A stretch of DNA of 64,000 bases from Nocardia mexicana NBRC 108244. Its GTDB lineage: Bacteria > Actinomycetota > Actinomycetes > Mycobacteriales > Mycobacteriaceae. Position numbers and translations under genes: made by a program. The notes under the pieces are model-generated. The model did no database searches. It saw nothing but the letters and a program-made list of their open reading frames with translations, and had not been told where the DNA came from. The stretch covers positions 1 to 64,000 of the forward strand of contig NZ_BDBV01000053.1 in NCBI RefSeq assembly GCF_001613165.1, given 5' to 3'. The stretch's first letter is position 1. Every line of letters starts with the position of its first letter. Shown here in pieces: positions 1 to 7,060 of this stretch.

Positions 1-156
1 CCGTCGCCGACCACTCGGATGGACGCGACCTCGCCGGGTGCGCCCGCCGAGCCGTGGTCCGGCCCGCCGCAGCCACCCGCCGAGGGGCCGGTGCCCGCGG
101 CGGGCCCGGTCCCGGAGCCGGAACCGGGCGCGGAGGCCGGGTTCGTGCCCGGCTGA
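1..156 (+). CDS. C-terminal end of a truncated gene, Pro/Ala/Gly-rich tail
   Basis: Frame 1 is open from the window edge to a TGA at 154-156 and encodes 51 residues rich in Pro, Ala, Gly and Glu, ending in a PEPEPGAEAGFVPG-like tail. The start lies outside the window. Low-complexity tails of this kind are common at the C-termini of actinobacterial secreted, membrane or kinase proteins, but no domain is visible. It ends 12 bp before the stop codon of the convergent MarR gene. The coding call rests on the open frame and composition only, so function is unknown. Confidence 0.45.
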   Translation, partial: PSPTTRMDATSPGAPAEPWSGPPQPPAEGPVPAAGPVPEPEPGAEAGFVPG

Positions 157-168
157 GCGGGAGCGCGG

Positions 169-669
169 TCAGCTGAGCGAGGTGTCGCCCAGTGATTCCG
201 ACAGCCCGCGCAGGAGTACGACCAGCTGGTCGAGGTCGTCGCGTTCCATGCCGCCGAGAATGCGGTACTGGTTGTCGCCGTGCAGGGGCATGACCTTGTC
301 GATGAGCTCGCGGCCCTTGTCGGACAACTGAATCCGCACCGTGCGGCGGTCCTTCGGATCGGCCGCGCGGCGCACCAGGCCCTTGGCCTCCATCCGATCG
401 ATGCGGTTGGTGATGGCGCCCGAGGTGACCATCGTGGTCTTGATCAGCGCCCCGGCGGTGAGCCCGTCCGGGCCGCCGGATCGGCGCAGCGTGCTCAGCA
501 CGTCGAACTCCCAGTACTCCAGGCCGAACTGCGCGAAGAACTCCTTCATCTCCCGGTCGATCAGGCGGCCCAGGCGCTTGAGCCGCCCGATCACCTGCGT
601 CGGCCATACGTCGAGGTCCGGTTCCACCCGGCCCCAGGCCGCAATCACCTCGTCCACCGCATCGGTCAC
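169..669 (-). CDS. MarR-family transcriptional regulator
   Basis: This is a 166-residue winged-helix regulator with a GTG start preceded by an AGGAG ribosome site. The middle of the protein shows the MarR fold: a recognition helix region (TTMVTSGAITNRIDRM, about residues 77-92) followed by the beta-wing signature (KGLVRRAADPKDRRTVRIQL). MarR proteins act as dimers on palindromic operators and usually respond to small phenolic or toxic ligands. It is divergent from an EamA-family transporter, and the 107-bp spacer carries inverted repeats, so autorepression plus control of the exporter is the likely arrangement. The ligand cannot be read from sequence. Confidence 0.88.
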   Translation of the reverse strand: MTDAVDEVIAAWGRVEPDLDVWPTQVIGRLKRLGRLIDREMKEFFAQFGLEYWEFDVLSTLRRSGGPDGLTAGALIKTTMVTSGAITNRIDRMEAKGLVRRAADPKDRRTVRIQLSDKGRELIDKVMPLHGDNQYRILGGMERDDLDQLVVLLRGLSESLGDTSLS

Positions 670-692
670 GCCCTGCTCTCCTCTCGGGGATA

Positions 693-756
693 AATCTCAA
701 TATCAAGATACTTGACATCAAGATGACCTGTGGTGTCTTATTTCAACATTGAGATT
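693..756. promoter_or_regulatory. Candidate MarR operators and exporter promoter
   Basis: The divergent spacer holds a perfect inverted repeat TCAAG-ATA-CTTGA at 703-715, a second one TCAA-CA-TTGA at 743-752, and outer arms AATCTCAA (693-700) and TTGAGATT (749-756). A plausible plus-strand promoter overlaps them: -35 TTGACA at 712-717, 18 bp, -10 TCTTAT at 736-741. Repressor bound at 703-715 would cover the -35 box. The operator role is inferred from symmetry and the adjacent MarR gene. Confidence 0.6.
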
Positions 757-776
757 ATGAACCAGGAGAGACCGAC

Positions 777-1748
777 ATGACAACCACGGACACCGCCGCC
801 ACCTCGCGTGTCGGAACCCTCGCGCTCACCGGCCTGGCGCCCCTCGTCTGGGGTTCCACCTACGCGGTCACCACCGAATTCCTACCCCCGGACCGGCCGA
901 TGTTCACCGCGTTGATGCGGGCCCTGCCCGCCGGACTGGTCCTGCTGGCCGCCACCCGGGTGCTGCCGCGCGGTCGATGGATCTGGCGCACGGCCGTTCT
1001 CGGGCTGCTGAACTTCGGCGCCTTCTTCCCCCTGCTGTTCCTCGCCGCCTACCGGCTGCCCGGCGGCGTCGCCGCGGTGCTCGGTGCGGCCGCGCCGATG
1101 TTCGCGGTCGTCTTCACGGCCCTGCTGATGCGGCAGCGTCCGGACGGGCGCAAGCTGCTCGCGGGCGTGATCGGCATCGTGGGCGTCTCCCTGGTGGTCC
1201 TGCGCGCCACCGCGGCGCTCGACCTGGTCGGCGTGCTCGCCGGGCTGTTCGGCGCGGGATCGATGGCCGCGGCCACCGTTCTGGCCGGTCGCTGGGGGCG
1301 GCCCGAGGGCGTCGGCCCGCTCGCGATCACAGGGTGGCAGCTCACCGCGGGCGGTCTGGTGCTGCTCCCGCTGGCCCTGGTCACCGAGGGTGCCCCACCG
1401 GCCCTCGACGGCAGTGCCATCGGTGGCTACCTGTACCTCGGGGTGATCGGCACCGCGGCCGCCTACGCGATGTGGTTCCGCGGGCTGTCGCGCGTGCCCG
1501 CCACCTCGGTCGCCTTCCTCGGACTGCTCAGCCCGCTGTCGGCGGCGGTGATCGGCTGGGTGTGGCTCGGTCAGGCGCTGACCCCGCTGCAACTGCTCGG
1601 AATCGCGATCGCGCTCGGCGGCACGCTGCTCGGGCAGACCGGCGGACGGCGCATCGCGAGGCGGGAAGACGTTGTGCCGCAACCGCTTCCCGATGCCGTC
1701 CCCGAGCGGGCCGGAGCGCTGCTCCCGACCCCCGCCCGAGCCGCCTGA
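777..1748 (+). CDS. EamA/DMT-superfamily membrane transporter
   Basis: This 323-residue protein is almost entirely hydrophobic and shows the ten-helix, two-times-EamA layout of the drug/metabolite transporter superfamily. The first repeat begins with LAPLVWGSTYAVTTEFLPPDRP and the second covers roughly residues 150-285 (VGVLAGLFGAGSMAAATVLAGR onward), including the family-typical IGTAAAYAMWFRGL stretch. The C-terminal 35 residues are polar. An AGGAG site precedes the ATG. Family members export amino acids, metabolites or drugs; the substrate here is unknown. The divergent MarR gene suggests induction by a toxic compound or metabolite. Confidence 0.88.
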   Translation: MTTTDTAATSRVGTLALTGLAPLVWGSTYAVTTEFLPPDRPMFTALMRALPAGLVLLAATRVLPRGRWIWRTAVLGLLNFGAFFPLLFLAAYRLPGGVAAVLGAAAPMFAVVFTALLMRQRPDGRKLLAGVIGIVGVSLVVLRATAALDLVGVLAGLFGAGSMAAATVLAGRWGRPEGVGPLAITGWQLTAGGLVLLPLALVTEGAPPALDGSAIGGYLYLGVIGTAAAYAMWFRGLSRVPATSVAFLGLLSPLSAAVIGWVWLGQALTPLQLLGIAIALGGTLLGQTGGRRIARREDVVPQPLPDAVPERAGALLPTPARAA

Positions 1749-1799
1749 ACCACTGGTCTTCCGCGCCAGCGATTTATCGAATCAGAGGAGTGAAAAGTT

Positions 1800-2447
1800 A
1801 TGCGTATCACCGTTTTCGGAGCATCCGGCGCGGTCGGCAGCCGGGTGGTGGCAGAGGCATCGGCCCGCGGACACCAGGTCGTGGCGGTGTCGCGGGACGC
1901 CTCCCGGCTGGTCTCGCTGCCCTCGGAGGTCGAGGTGCGGGCGGGTGATGCCACGAATCCGGACGATGTCGCCGATCTGAGCGCGGACAGCGACCTGGTC
2001 GTCAGCGCCACGCGCCCGGCGCCGGGGCGGGAGTACGAACTCGCCGCCGTGGCCGACGGGCTGCTGCGGGGCCTGCGCGGGACGGGGCTGCGGCTGCTGG
2101 TCGTCGGTGGCGCTGGGAATCTGAAGGTGCCGGGCACCGCCGGAAGGACCGTGGTCGAGATGCCGGACTTCCCGGACGACTGGCGGCCGATCGCGCTGGC
2201 CTGCCATGCGCAGCTGGATACCTTCCGCGCGGCGGTCGCGCCCGCCGACGTCGACTGGGCATACCTGAGCCCGCCGTCGATCCTCGAGCCCGGCGAGCGG
2301 CTGGGGACCTACCGCACGGGCATCGACGAACTCGTCGTCGACGTCGAGGGCAAGTCCCTGATCTCGATGGAGGACCTCGCCGTCGCCCTGCTCGACGAGG
2401 CCGAGCTGCCGAAACACCATCGGATCCGGTTCACCGTCGGATACTGA
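1800..2447 (+). CDS. NAD(P)-binding Rossmann-fold oxidoreductase (atypical SDR)
   Basis: The 215-residue protein opens with the dinucleotide-binding loop GASGAVGSRV (residues 7-16) after a short beta strand, as in atypical short-chain dehydrogenases of the YwnB/NADH-flavin-reductase-like group. LLVVGGAGNLKVPG (about 98-111) and the later YLSPPSILEPGERLGTYR segment are characteristic of that group. It lacks the classical SDR Tyr-x3-Lys dyad. A strong AGAGGAG site lies 9-10 nt upstream of the ATG. It sits 51 bp after the EamA gene and may be co-transcribed with it, but the substrate is unknown. Confidence 0.82.
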   Translation: MRITVFGASGAVGSRVVAEASARGHQVVAVSRDASRLVSLPSEVEVRAGDATNPDDVADLSADSDLVVSATRPAPGREYELAAVADGLLRGLRGTGLRLLVVGGAGNLKVPGTAGRTVVEMPDFPDDWRPIALACHAQLDTFRAAVAPADVDWAYLSPPSILEPGERLGTYRTGIDELVVDVEGKSLISMEDLAVALLDEAELPKHHRIRFTVGY

Positions 2448-2457
2448 GGATCGAGGC

Positions 2458-2478
2458 TTGACCTTTACGTAACGTCAA
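2458..2478 (+). promoter_or_regulatory. Candidate MerR/TipA-type operator-promoter
   Basis: A near-palindrome with outer arms TTGAC (2458-2462) and GTCAA (2474-2478) around a TTACGTAA core lies 41 bp before the MerR-family start codon. TTGACC can also serve as a -35 box; 19 bp downstream a weak -10-like CATGCT is at 2483-2488. A 19-bp spacer is typical of MerR-activated promoters, so autoregulation by the downstream gene is likely (inference). Confidence 0.55.
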
Positions 2479-2519
2479 CTTGCATGCTGGATACATCGAC
2501 GCGAACGAGAGGATGAACG

Positions 2520-3308
2520 GTGGTCAGGGCGTTATCCGGACCCGCGGGCAGGACCGAGTGGTCCATCCAGGAGCTGGCGAAGGCGGCGGGCACCACCAGC
2601 CGCACGCTGCGCCACTACGGCGAGCTCGGGCTGCTGTCGCCCAGCCGGATCGGCAGCAACGGGTACCGGTACTACGACCAGGACTCCCTCGTGCGGTTGC
2701 AGCGCATCCTGCTGCTGCGGGAGCTCGGCCTCGGCCTGCCGGTCATCGCCGAAGTGCTTGCCGGAGAACAGGATGCGGCGGCCGCGTTGCGGACGCATCT
2801 GGATCTGCTGCGCCAAGAGCAGGACCGGATCGCCCGCCAGATCGCGTCGGTGCACACAACATTGCGCAAGACGGAAGCAGGTGAGCCACTCATGGCAGAC
2901 GAAGTATTCGACGGTTTCGACCACACCCAGTACAGGGACGAGGTGATCGAGCGCTGGGGCAGGGACGCCTACGAGCGCAGCGATCGCTGGTGGGAGTCGC
3001 TGACCGAGGACGGCAAGAAGTCCTTCAAGCAGACCCATTTCGACCTCGTCGCCGCCTATCGCGAGGCGTTCGAGGCCGGGAAGGCGCCCGAGAGTGCCGA
3101 GGTGCAGGCCATCGTGCAGCGGCACTACGACTGGGTCGCTCTCTCGTGGGGCGGTCGGCGCCCCGACGCCCAGTCCTTCACCGGCCTCGGCGAAATGTAC
3201 GTCGGTGACCCGCGTTTCGCGGTGAACTACGACTTCGGCGTGGGTGGTACCCGCGGCGCCGAGTTCGTCCGCGACGCGATGCGGGCCTACGCCGAAACCC
3301 GGCTGTAG
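2520..3308 (+). CDS. MerR-family regulator with TipAS-type ligand domain
   Basis: The 262-residue protein begins with a GTG codon. Residues ~14-80 form a MerR helix-turn-helix (WSIQELAKAAGTTSRTLRHYGELG... GYRYYDQDSLVRLQRILLLRELG), followed by a coiled-coil dimerisation helix. The C-terminal half (~125-262) resembles the TipAS thiopeptide-recognition domain, with the conserved Asp/Tyr/Trp-rich HYDWVALSWGGRRPDAQSF region and a final RDAMRAYAE helix. In Streptomyces, tipA makes a full-length activator and a short ligand-binding form from an internal start. Here an in-frame ATG at 2892 begins the TipAS-like part, so a short isoform is possible. A 12-bp hairpin follows the stop. Confidence 0.85.
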   Translation: MVRALSGPAGRTEWSIQELAKAAGTTSRTLRHYGELGLLSPSRIGSNGYRYYDQDSLVRLQRILLLRELGLGLPVIAEVLAGEQDAAAALRTHLDLLRQEQDRIARQIASVHTTLRKTEAGEPLMADEVFDGFDHTQYRDEVIERWGRDAYERSDRWWESLTEDGKKSFKQTHFDLVAAYREAFEAGKAPESAEVQAIVQRHYDWVALSWGGRRPDAQSFTGLGEMYVGDPRFAVNYDFGVGGTRGAEFVRDAMRAYAETRL

Positions 3309-3336
3309 TAACCAGGATTCGGTCGCTCGTCGAGCA

Positions 3337-3367
3337 GCGCCCACACGGCGAACGCCCGTGTGGGCGC
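3337..3367 (+). terminator. Hairpin after the MerR gene
   Basis: A 12-bp perfect stem (GCGCCCACACGG, 3337-3348, with its complement at 3356-3367) encloses a 7-nt loop, 28 bp after the stop codon. There is no T-run, as is usual for actinobacterial terminators. Confidence 0.6.
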
Positions 3368-3424
3368 CCTCGCATTATTCCGGCCATAAGGATTCGTTCA
3401 GCGCGGCCTGCGAGGGTTCACCGC

Positions 3425-3901
3425 GTGAAACAGGGGAGCGGCGGGACCGCTATTGTCGCAGGGATTCTCGCGATTCTGCTCGCGCTGCTCGGGGTGGTCG
3501 GGATCGTCCTCACGGTCCGTGCTTCCGGCGTGCTTAACGACGACGACCCGTATACCGTCCGCGAAAACAATGTTGTCGGCCTCGTCCTGGTGTGCGGTGT
3601 CCAGGGTCTGGTCGCCCTCCTGTGGCTGCTCGGTGGCATTACGCTGTTGAACCGCAAGAAGTCCGGTCCTTCCCTCCTGATCGTCCTGTCCTTCCTCAGC
3701 TTCCTCGGCGGCACTCTTTATGCCGTGGTGGGCCTGGTTACGCCCGATCCTGCCGTTGGCGTCGGCGGCGTCATCGCCGTTCTCCTGGCTGTGCTGATGC
3801 TCGCTCTCATCCTGTCCAAGTCGTGCAGCCGCTGGTGCGAGGAGGGTCGTGCACCGCAGCACCCGCTCGCCCGCGGGCAGCTGCGCAATCGGGACCGCTG
3901 A
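3425..3901 (+). CDS. Four-helix membrane protein, paralogue 1 (lacks the Pro/Tyr-rich ends)
   Basis: This 158-residue protein from a GTG start has a GAGGG site 8 nt upstream; an in-frame stop at 3386 and no other start codon fix this choice. Four hydrophobic helices match those of the next three genes, including the shared block VALLWLLGGITLLNRK (about 60-75). Unlike its paralogues it lacks the Pro/Tyr-rich N-terminus, and its C-terminus (CEEGRAPQHPLARGQLRNRDR) is unlike the PYYY-type ends of the others. It may be a shortened, partly decayed copy. Function is unknown. Confidence 0.65.
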   Translation: MKQGSGGTAIVAGILAILLALLGVVGIVLTVRASGVLNDDDPYTVRENNVVGLVLVCGVQGLVALLWLLGGITLLNRKKSGPSLLIVLSFLSFLGGTLYAVVGLVTPDPAVGVGGVIAVLLAVLMLALILSKSCSRWCEEGRAPQHPLARGQLRNRDR

Positions 3902-3981
3902 GTACACGTCAACGATCGCGGTCGATCGAAACGGCCGTCGCACGGTAGAGTTCGCGCCCGGACGAGGAGGGGGAGCCCCGA

Positions 3982-4689
3982 ATGAACTACCCGTACGGCC
4001 CGCCAGGACACCCGGTTCACGGCCATCCGGAGCAAGGCTTTCAGCAGCCGGGGTACGGCCCGCCGGGCTATCCACCGCCCGGCCAGCCGCAGCCCGGCTT
4101 TCCACCGTCCGGTCAGCTGCAGCCCGGTCAGCCACAGCCGGGCTATCCACCGCCGGGATCCCCGCAAGTCGGCTACCCGCCGCCGGGGTTCCCGCAATCC
4201 GGTTACCCGCCGCAATCGGCGCCGGGCGGCGGGTCCGCCATCACCGCGGGTGTGCTGGGTCTGCTGGTGGGTGTGCTCGCGGGTATCGGAACGGTGGCAT
4301 CGCTCGGGATGGCCTCGGACGCACCGTCTTCCGCGCGCGGCGGGATGCAGGCGGCTGCGGCCGTATCCGGCGTGGTGGCGCTGCTGTGGCTGCTCGGTGC
4401 GATTCTGCTGTTCGCTCGCAAGACCGCCGGGCAGGTCATTCTCGTGCTGCTGTCGGGCCTCGGGATCATCGGCAATGCCGTAGCCCAGCTCGCGACCGAC
4501 GGCCGCATGCTGGTGCCCGGACTCATCGGCATCGTCTTCGCGGCCGTGATCCTGGTCTTCGCCGGTGCGAAATCGACCAGCCAGTGGATCGCAGCCAAAC
4601 GCCAACCGCAGTACGGCTATCCGCCCGCGCCGATGTACGGCCAGCCGCCCTACCCGGCGCCGGGTCAGCCGCCGTACCCGCACTACTGA
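3982..4689 (+). CDS. Pro/Tyr/Gly-rich four-helix membrane protein, paralogue 2
   Basis: This 235-residue protein has a very strong GAGGAGGGGG ribosome site. Residues 1-80 are a low-complexity run of PPGYP/QPG repeats; four membrane helices follow (AITAGVLGLLVGVLAGIGTV, then the shared VALLWLLGAILLFARK block, and two more), and the tail is again Pro/Tyr-rich, ending PYPHY. Similar proline-rich small membrane proteins are abundant in Nocardia and Mycobacterium, but I do not recognise a function. It is the longest of four tandem paralogues (3425-5869). Confidence 0.78.
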   Translation: MNYPYGPPGHPVHGHPEQGFQQPGYGPPGYPPPGQPQPGFPPSGQLQPGQPQPGYPPPGSPQVGYPPPGFPQSGYPPQSAPGGGSAITAGVLGLLVGVLAGIGTVASLGMASDAPSSARGGMQAAAAVSGVVALLWLLGAILLFARKTAGQVILVLLSGLGIIGNAVAQLATDGRMLVPGLIGIVFAAVILVFAGAKSTSQWIAAKRQPQYGYPPAPMYGQPPYPAPGQPPYPHY

Positions 4690-4712
4690 GCAACGCCGAC
4701 GGGGGAGACTCG

Positions 4713-5273
4713 ATGAACCAGCCTTACGGCCAACCCGTTCACCCGCATCCCGGGTATGCCCCGCCGCCCGGTTACCCGTCTTACGGTTACCCGCCGCAAC
4801 CGTCTGCGAGCGGCGGGACCGCCATTACCGCAGGGGTTTTCGCGATCGTGCTGTCGCTTCTCGGTGTGTGCGGGATCGTCATGTCGGTGGCCGCGGTCGA
4901 CCGCCTGCACGACCGTTCGTACGCGAATTATTCCGACCTTGCCGGACCCTATTTCATATCGTTGGCCATTCAGGGCATCGTTGTCTTCCTCTGGCTGCTC
5001 GGCGGCATTCTGCTGATGAACCGCAAGAACGCGGGCCGTATCCTACTGATCACCCTGTCGTCGCTCGGGCTGCTGCTCGGCATCGCCGCGGTCGCTTTCG
5101 CTGTGATGGAGTCTCCCTTTGCCTTGATTCCAGGGGGTGCGGGCGTGCTCGTCATGGTCTTGATGCTCGCTCTGACGCTCGCCGGTTCCACCAAACGCTG
5201 GGTCGATGCGGGCCGCCAGCAGTACGCCTACCCACCGGCTCCCTACGGCCAGCCGCCGTACTCGTACTACTGA
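4713..5273 (+). CDS. Pro/Tyr-rich four-helix membrane protein, paralogue 3
   Basis: This 186-residue protein starts at an ATG preceded by GGGGGAGA. The N-terminal ~34 residues are MNQPYGQPVHPHPGY-type Pro/Tyr repeats nearly identical to paralogue 4. Four hydrophobic segments follow, including VVFLWLLGGILLMNRKNAGR. The C-terminus is PPAPYGQPPYSYY. The upstream leader, start and first 11 codons match the next gene almost base for base, pointing to a recent tandem duplication. Function is unknown. Confidence 0.8.
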   Translation: MNQPYGQPVHPHPGYAPPPGYPSYGYPPQPSASGGTAITAGVFAIVLSLLGVCGIVMSVAAVDRLHDRSYANYSDLAGPYFISLAIQGIVVFLWLLGGILLMNRKNAGRILLITLSSLGLLLGIAAVAFAVMESPFALIPGGAGVLVMVLMLALTLAGSTKRWVDAGRQQYAYPPAPYGQPPYSYY

Positions 5274-5293
5274 GCGCGAATAGGGGAGACTCG

Positions 5294-5869
5294 ATGAACC
5301 AGCCTTACGGCCAACCTGTTCACCCGCAACCCGGATATCCTCCGCCCGGTTACCCGGCCTACGGGTACCCGCAGTCTGCGCCCTACCCGCAGCCGAAAGC
5401 CGGTGGCGGAAAGGCGATTACGGCGGGAATTCTGGCCTTGCTGCAGGGCCTGATCTTCGCGCTGGCCGAGGCTGCCATGGTGAGCACCTATCGGGAGTTT
5501 CGGCAGGACGAGGACTACGACTCCAGCAAGCTCCCACTGGATGTCGTTCTGCTGGCCACGATCGGCTTGGTCGCCGGGTTCTTTCTGGTCGGCGCGATCC
5601 TGCTGTTCTGCCGCCGCGCCGCCGGAAGATTCCTGGTGATCGCCATGGCCACACTGGTCCTGCTGGGCGGCCTGGCGGGGGTGGTCGGCGTGCTCCTCTC
5701 CGGAGTCGACAAGGTGGATATCGTGCCGTTCAGCATCGCCATCGCCGTCTGCCTCGCCTTCGAACTGTCCATCCTGGGCCTGGCGGCCGCCAAGTCCACC
5801 GGCCGCTGGATCAGAGCACGCCACCAGCCCGCCGGAGTCCCGATGGCTCCCCAATACCCGTACTACTGA
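5294..5869 (+). CDS. Pro/Tyr-rich four-helix membrane protein, paralogue 4
   Basis: This 191-residue protein has the same GGGGAGACTCG leader and MNQPYGQPVHP start as paralogue 3, and four predicted helices (AITAGILALLQGLIFALAEAA, DVVLLATIGLVAGFFLVGAILLFCRR and two more). It ends PQYPYY. The first extracytoplasmic loop is more acidic (REFRQDEDYDSSK) than in its paralogues. It is the last gene of the four-copy tandem and converges on the secreted-protein gene ending at 5895. Function is unknown. Confidence 0.8.
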   Translation: MNQPYGQPVHPQPGYPPPGYPAYGYPQSAPYPQPKAGGGKAITAGILALLQGLIFALAEAAMVSTYREFRQDEDYDSSKLPLDVVLLATIGLVAGFFLVGAILLFCRRAAGRFLVIAMATLVLLGGLAGVVGVLLSGVDKVDIVPFSIAIAVCLAFELSILGLAAAKSTGRWIRARHQPAGVPMAPQYPYY

Positions 5870-5894
5870 GCCGATTTCCGCCGCGCGGTGTGGA

Positions 5895-6368
5895 TCAGGG
5901 GATGAGTTCTGGGCTGTAGATGCGGGCTACGCCCTGGCCGTTGTGGGTGATTTCGGTGAAGCCGGCGTAGTGGTGGCCTGGCATGACCCTTTCCTTGCCG
6001 ATCGTCAGCGGCGGGGAGGGGTAGCTGCCGTTGTAGCACGGCATGGGGTTGCTGATTGCGATCCGTTCGTCGGGCAGGCCGCTCGAGTACGCGTCCTTGT
6101 CGATGACCGTCACCACCATCGTGCAGTTGTCGATGGTCGAGTTGCCGGTCTTGGACGTGAGGGATCCGTACGCTCGGAGCGCGCCCTCGTAGATGTAGAG
6201 GCAGGACTCGACGTCTGCCGCGCCGTCGCTGGTCGGGAAGGTCCCGGAGCAGGATTTGGGGACCTCCCATTCCGGCGGGTCGGCGACGGCGGCCGGTGCG
6301 ATCGCGAAAAGCGCTGCGGCACCGGCGAAACCACAGGCAAGAACTCGTGACAACGTACTGAAGGACAT
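5895..6368 (-). CDS. Secreted protein of unknown function
   Basis: This 157-residue protein has a clear Sec signal peptide: MSFSTLSRVLACGFAGAAA, a hydrophobic core, then the AVA-DP cleavage region near residue 29. The mature part holds four cysteines (in KSCSG, ESCLY, DNCTM and MPCYN), which would suit two disulfides, and looks like a small beta-rich extracellular domain. The ATG has a GAGAGGA site 5-10 nt upstream, which favours it over starts further upstream. It is divergent from the DUF1707-type gene. I do not recognise the family. Confidence 0.75.
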   Translation of the reverse strand: MSFSTLSRVLACGFAGAAALFAIAPAAVADPPEWEVPKSCSGTFPTSDGAADVESCLYIYEGALRAYGSLTSKTGNSTIDNCTMVVTVIDKDAYSSGLPDERIAISNPMPCYNGSYPSPPLTIGKERVMPGHHYAGFTEITHNGQGVARIYSPELIP

Positions 6369-6571
6369 CTCGGATCCTCTCGATTGCCGAACTCGTCGAA
6401 CTGTCGATCCCGATCTTGGGCAACTGTAGCGAGATCGCAGGACGACCACATGGCCGCAGAAATCGGGTCACGGCGCCGGTGTGGTTCGTATCTCCATTCG
6501 GGGGCGGCCGTGCGACCAGGGAATACACTCGAACTGGCAACGATGCGGCGTCGGTTCGAGGGAGGGCCGGT

Positions 6572-7021
6572 ATGGGACCACAGTGGGCGGGTGGGCATTT
6601 CCTCGCCGGTGATGCCGATCGGGAACTGGCCGTCGAGGGGCTGAAGCAGAACTTTCAGGCGGGGCGGATCACCGCGGAGGAGTTGTCCGAGCGGATCGGG
6701 CAGGCCCTGAACGCGCGCACCTTCGGGGATCTGGATCGCACGATGGTGGGATTGCCCTGGGCACGGCCGAATTCGCCGGTTTTTCCGGGGGCGCCGTATG
6801 CCGGGCCGGGGATGCGGCGGCGGCAGCGCGGTCTGGGGATCACCGCCTTCGTGCTCGGCGTCTGCGGGTTCATCTGCGGGATCACGGCCGTGCCCGCCGT
6901 CGTGCTCGGCGTGGTGGCCTTGGCCATCGACACCGAGCGCGACGACAAGGGCTTCGCCATCGCGGGGGTGGCGGTCGGAGCCCTGTGGATGGCGATCTTC
7001 GGGTGGTTCTTCTTCACGTGA
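6572..7021 (+). CDS. DUF1707-DUF4190 membrane protein
   Basis: This 149-residue protein starts at ATG 6572 with GGAGGG upstream. The N-terminal ~50 residues match the DUF1707 pattern (AGDADRELAVEGLKQNFQAGRITAEELSERI... A-x3-T-x2-DL), a short domain common in actinobacteria. A linker leads to a two-helix DUF4190-type domain (GLGITAFVLGVCGFICGITAVPAVVLGVVAL, then KGFAIAGVAVGALWMAIFGWFFF). Such proteins are thought to be membrane-associated regulators, but no role is established. The stop lies 39 bp from the convergent neighbour. Confidence 0.8.
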   Translation: MGPQWAGGHFLAGDADRELAVEGLKQNFQAGRITAEELSERIGQALNARTFGDLDRTMVGLPWARPNSPVFPGAPYAGPGMRRRQRGLGITAFVLGVCGFICGITAVPAVVLGVVALAIDTERDDKGFAIAGVAVGALWMAIFGWFFFT

Positions 7022-7060
7022 AACGGGTGCGATCCCGACGGCACGCGGACCGGCGTACTC

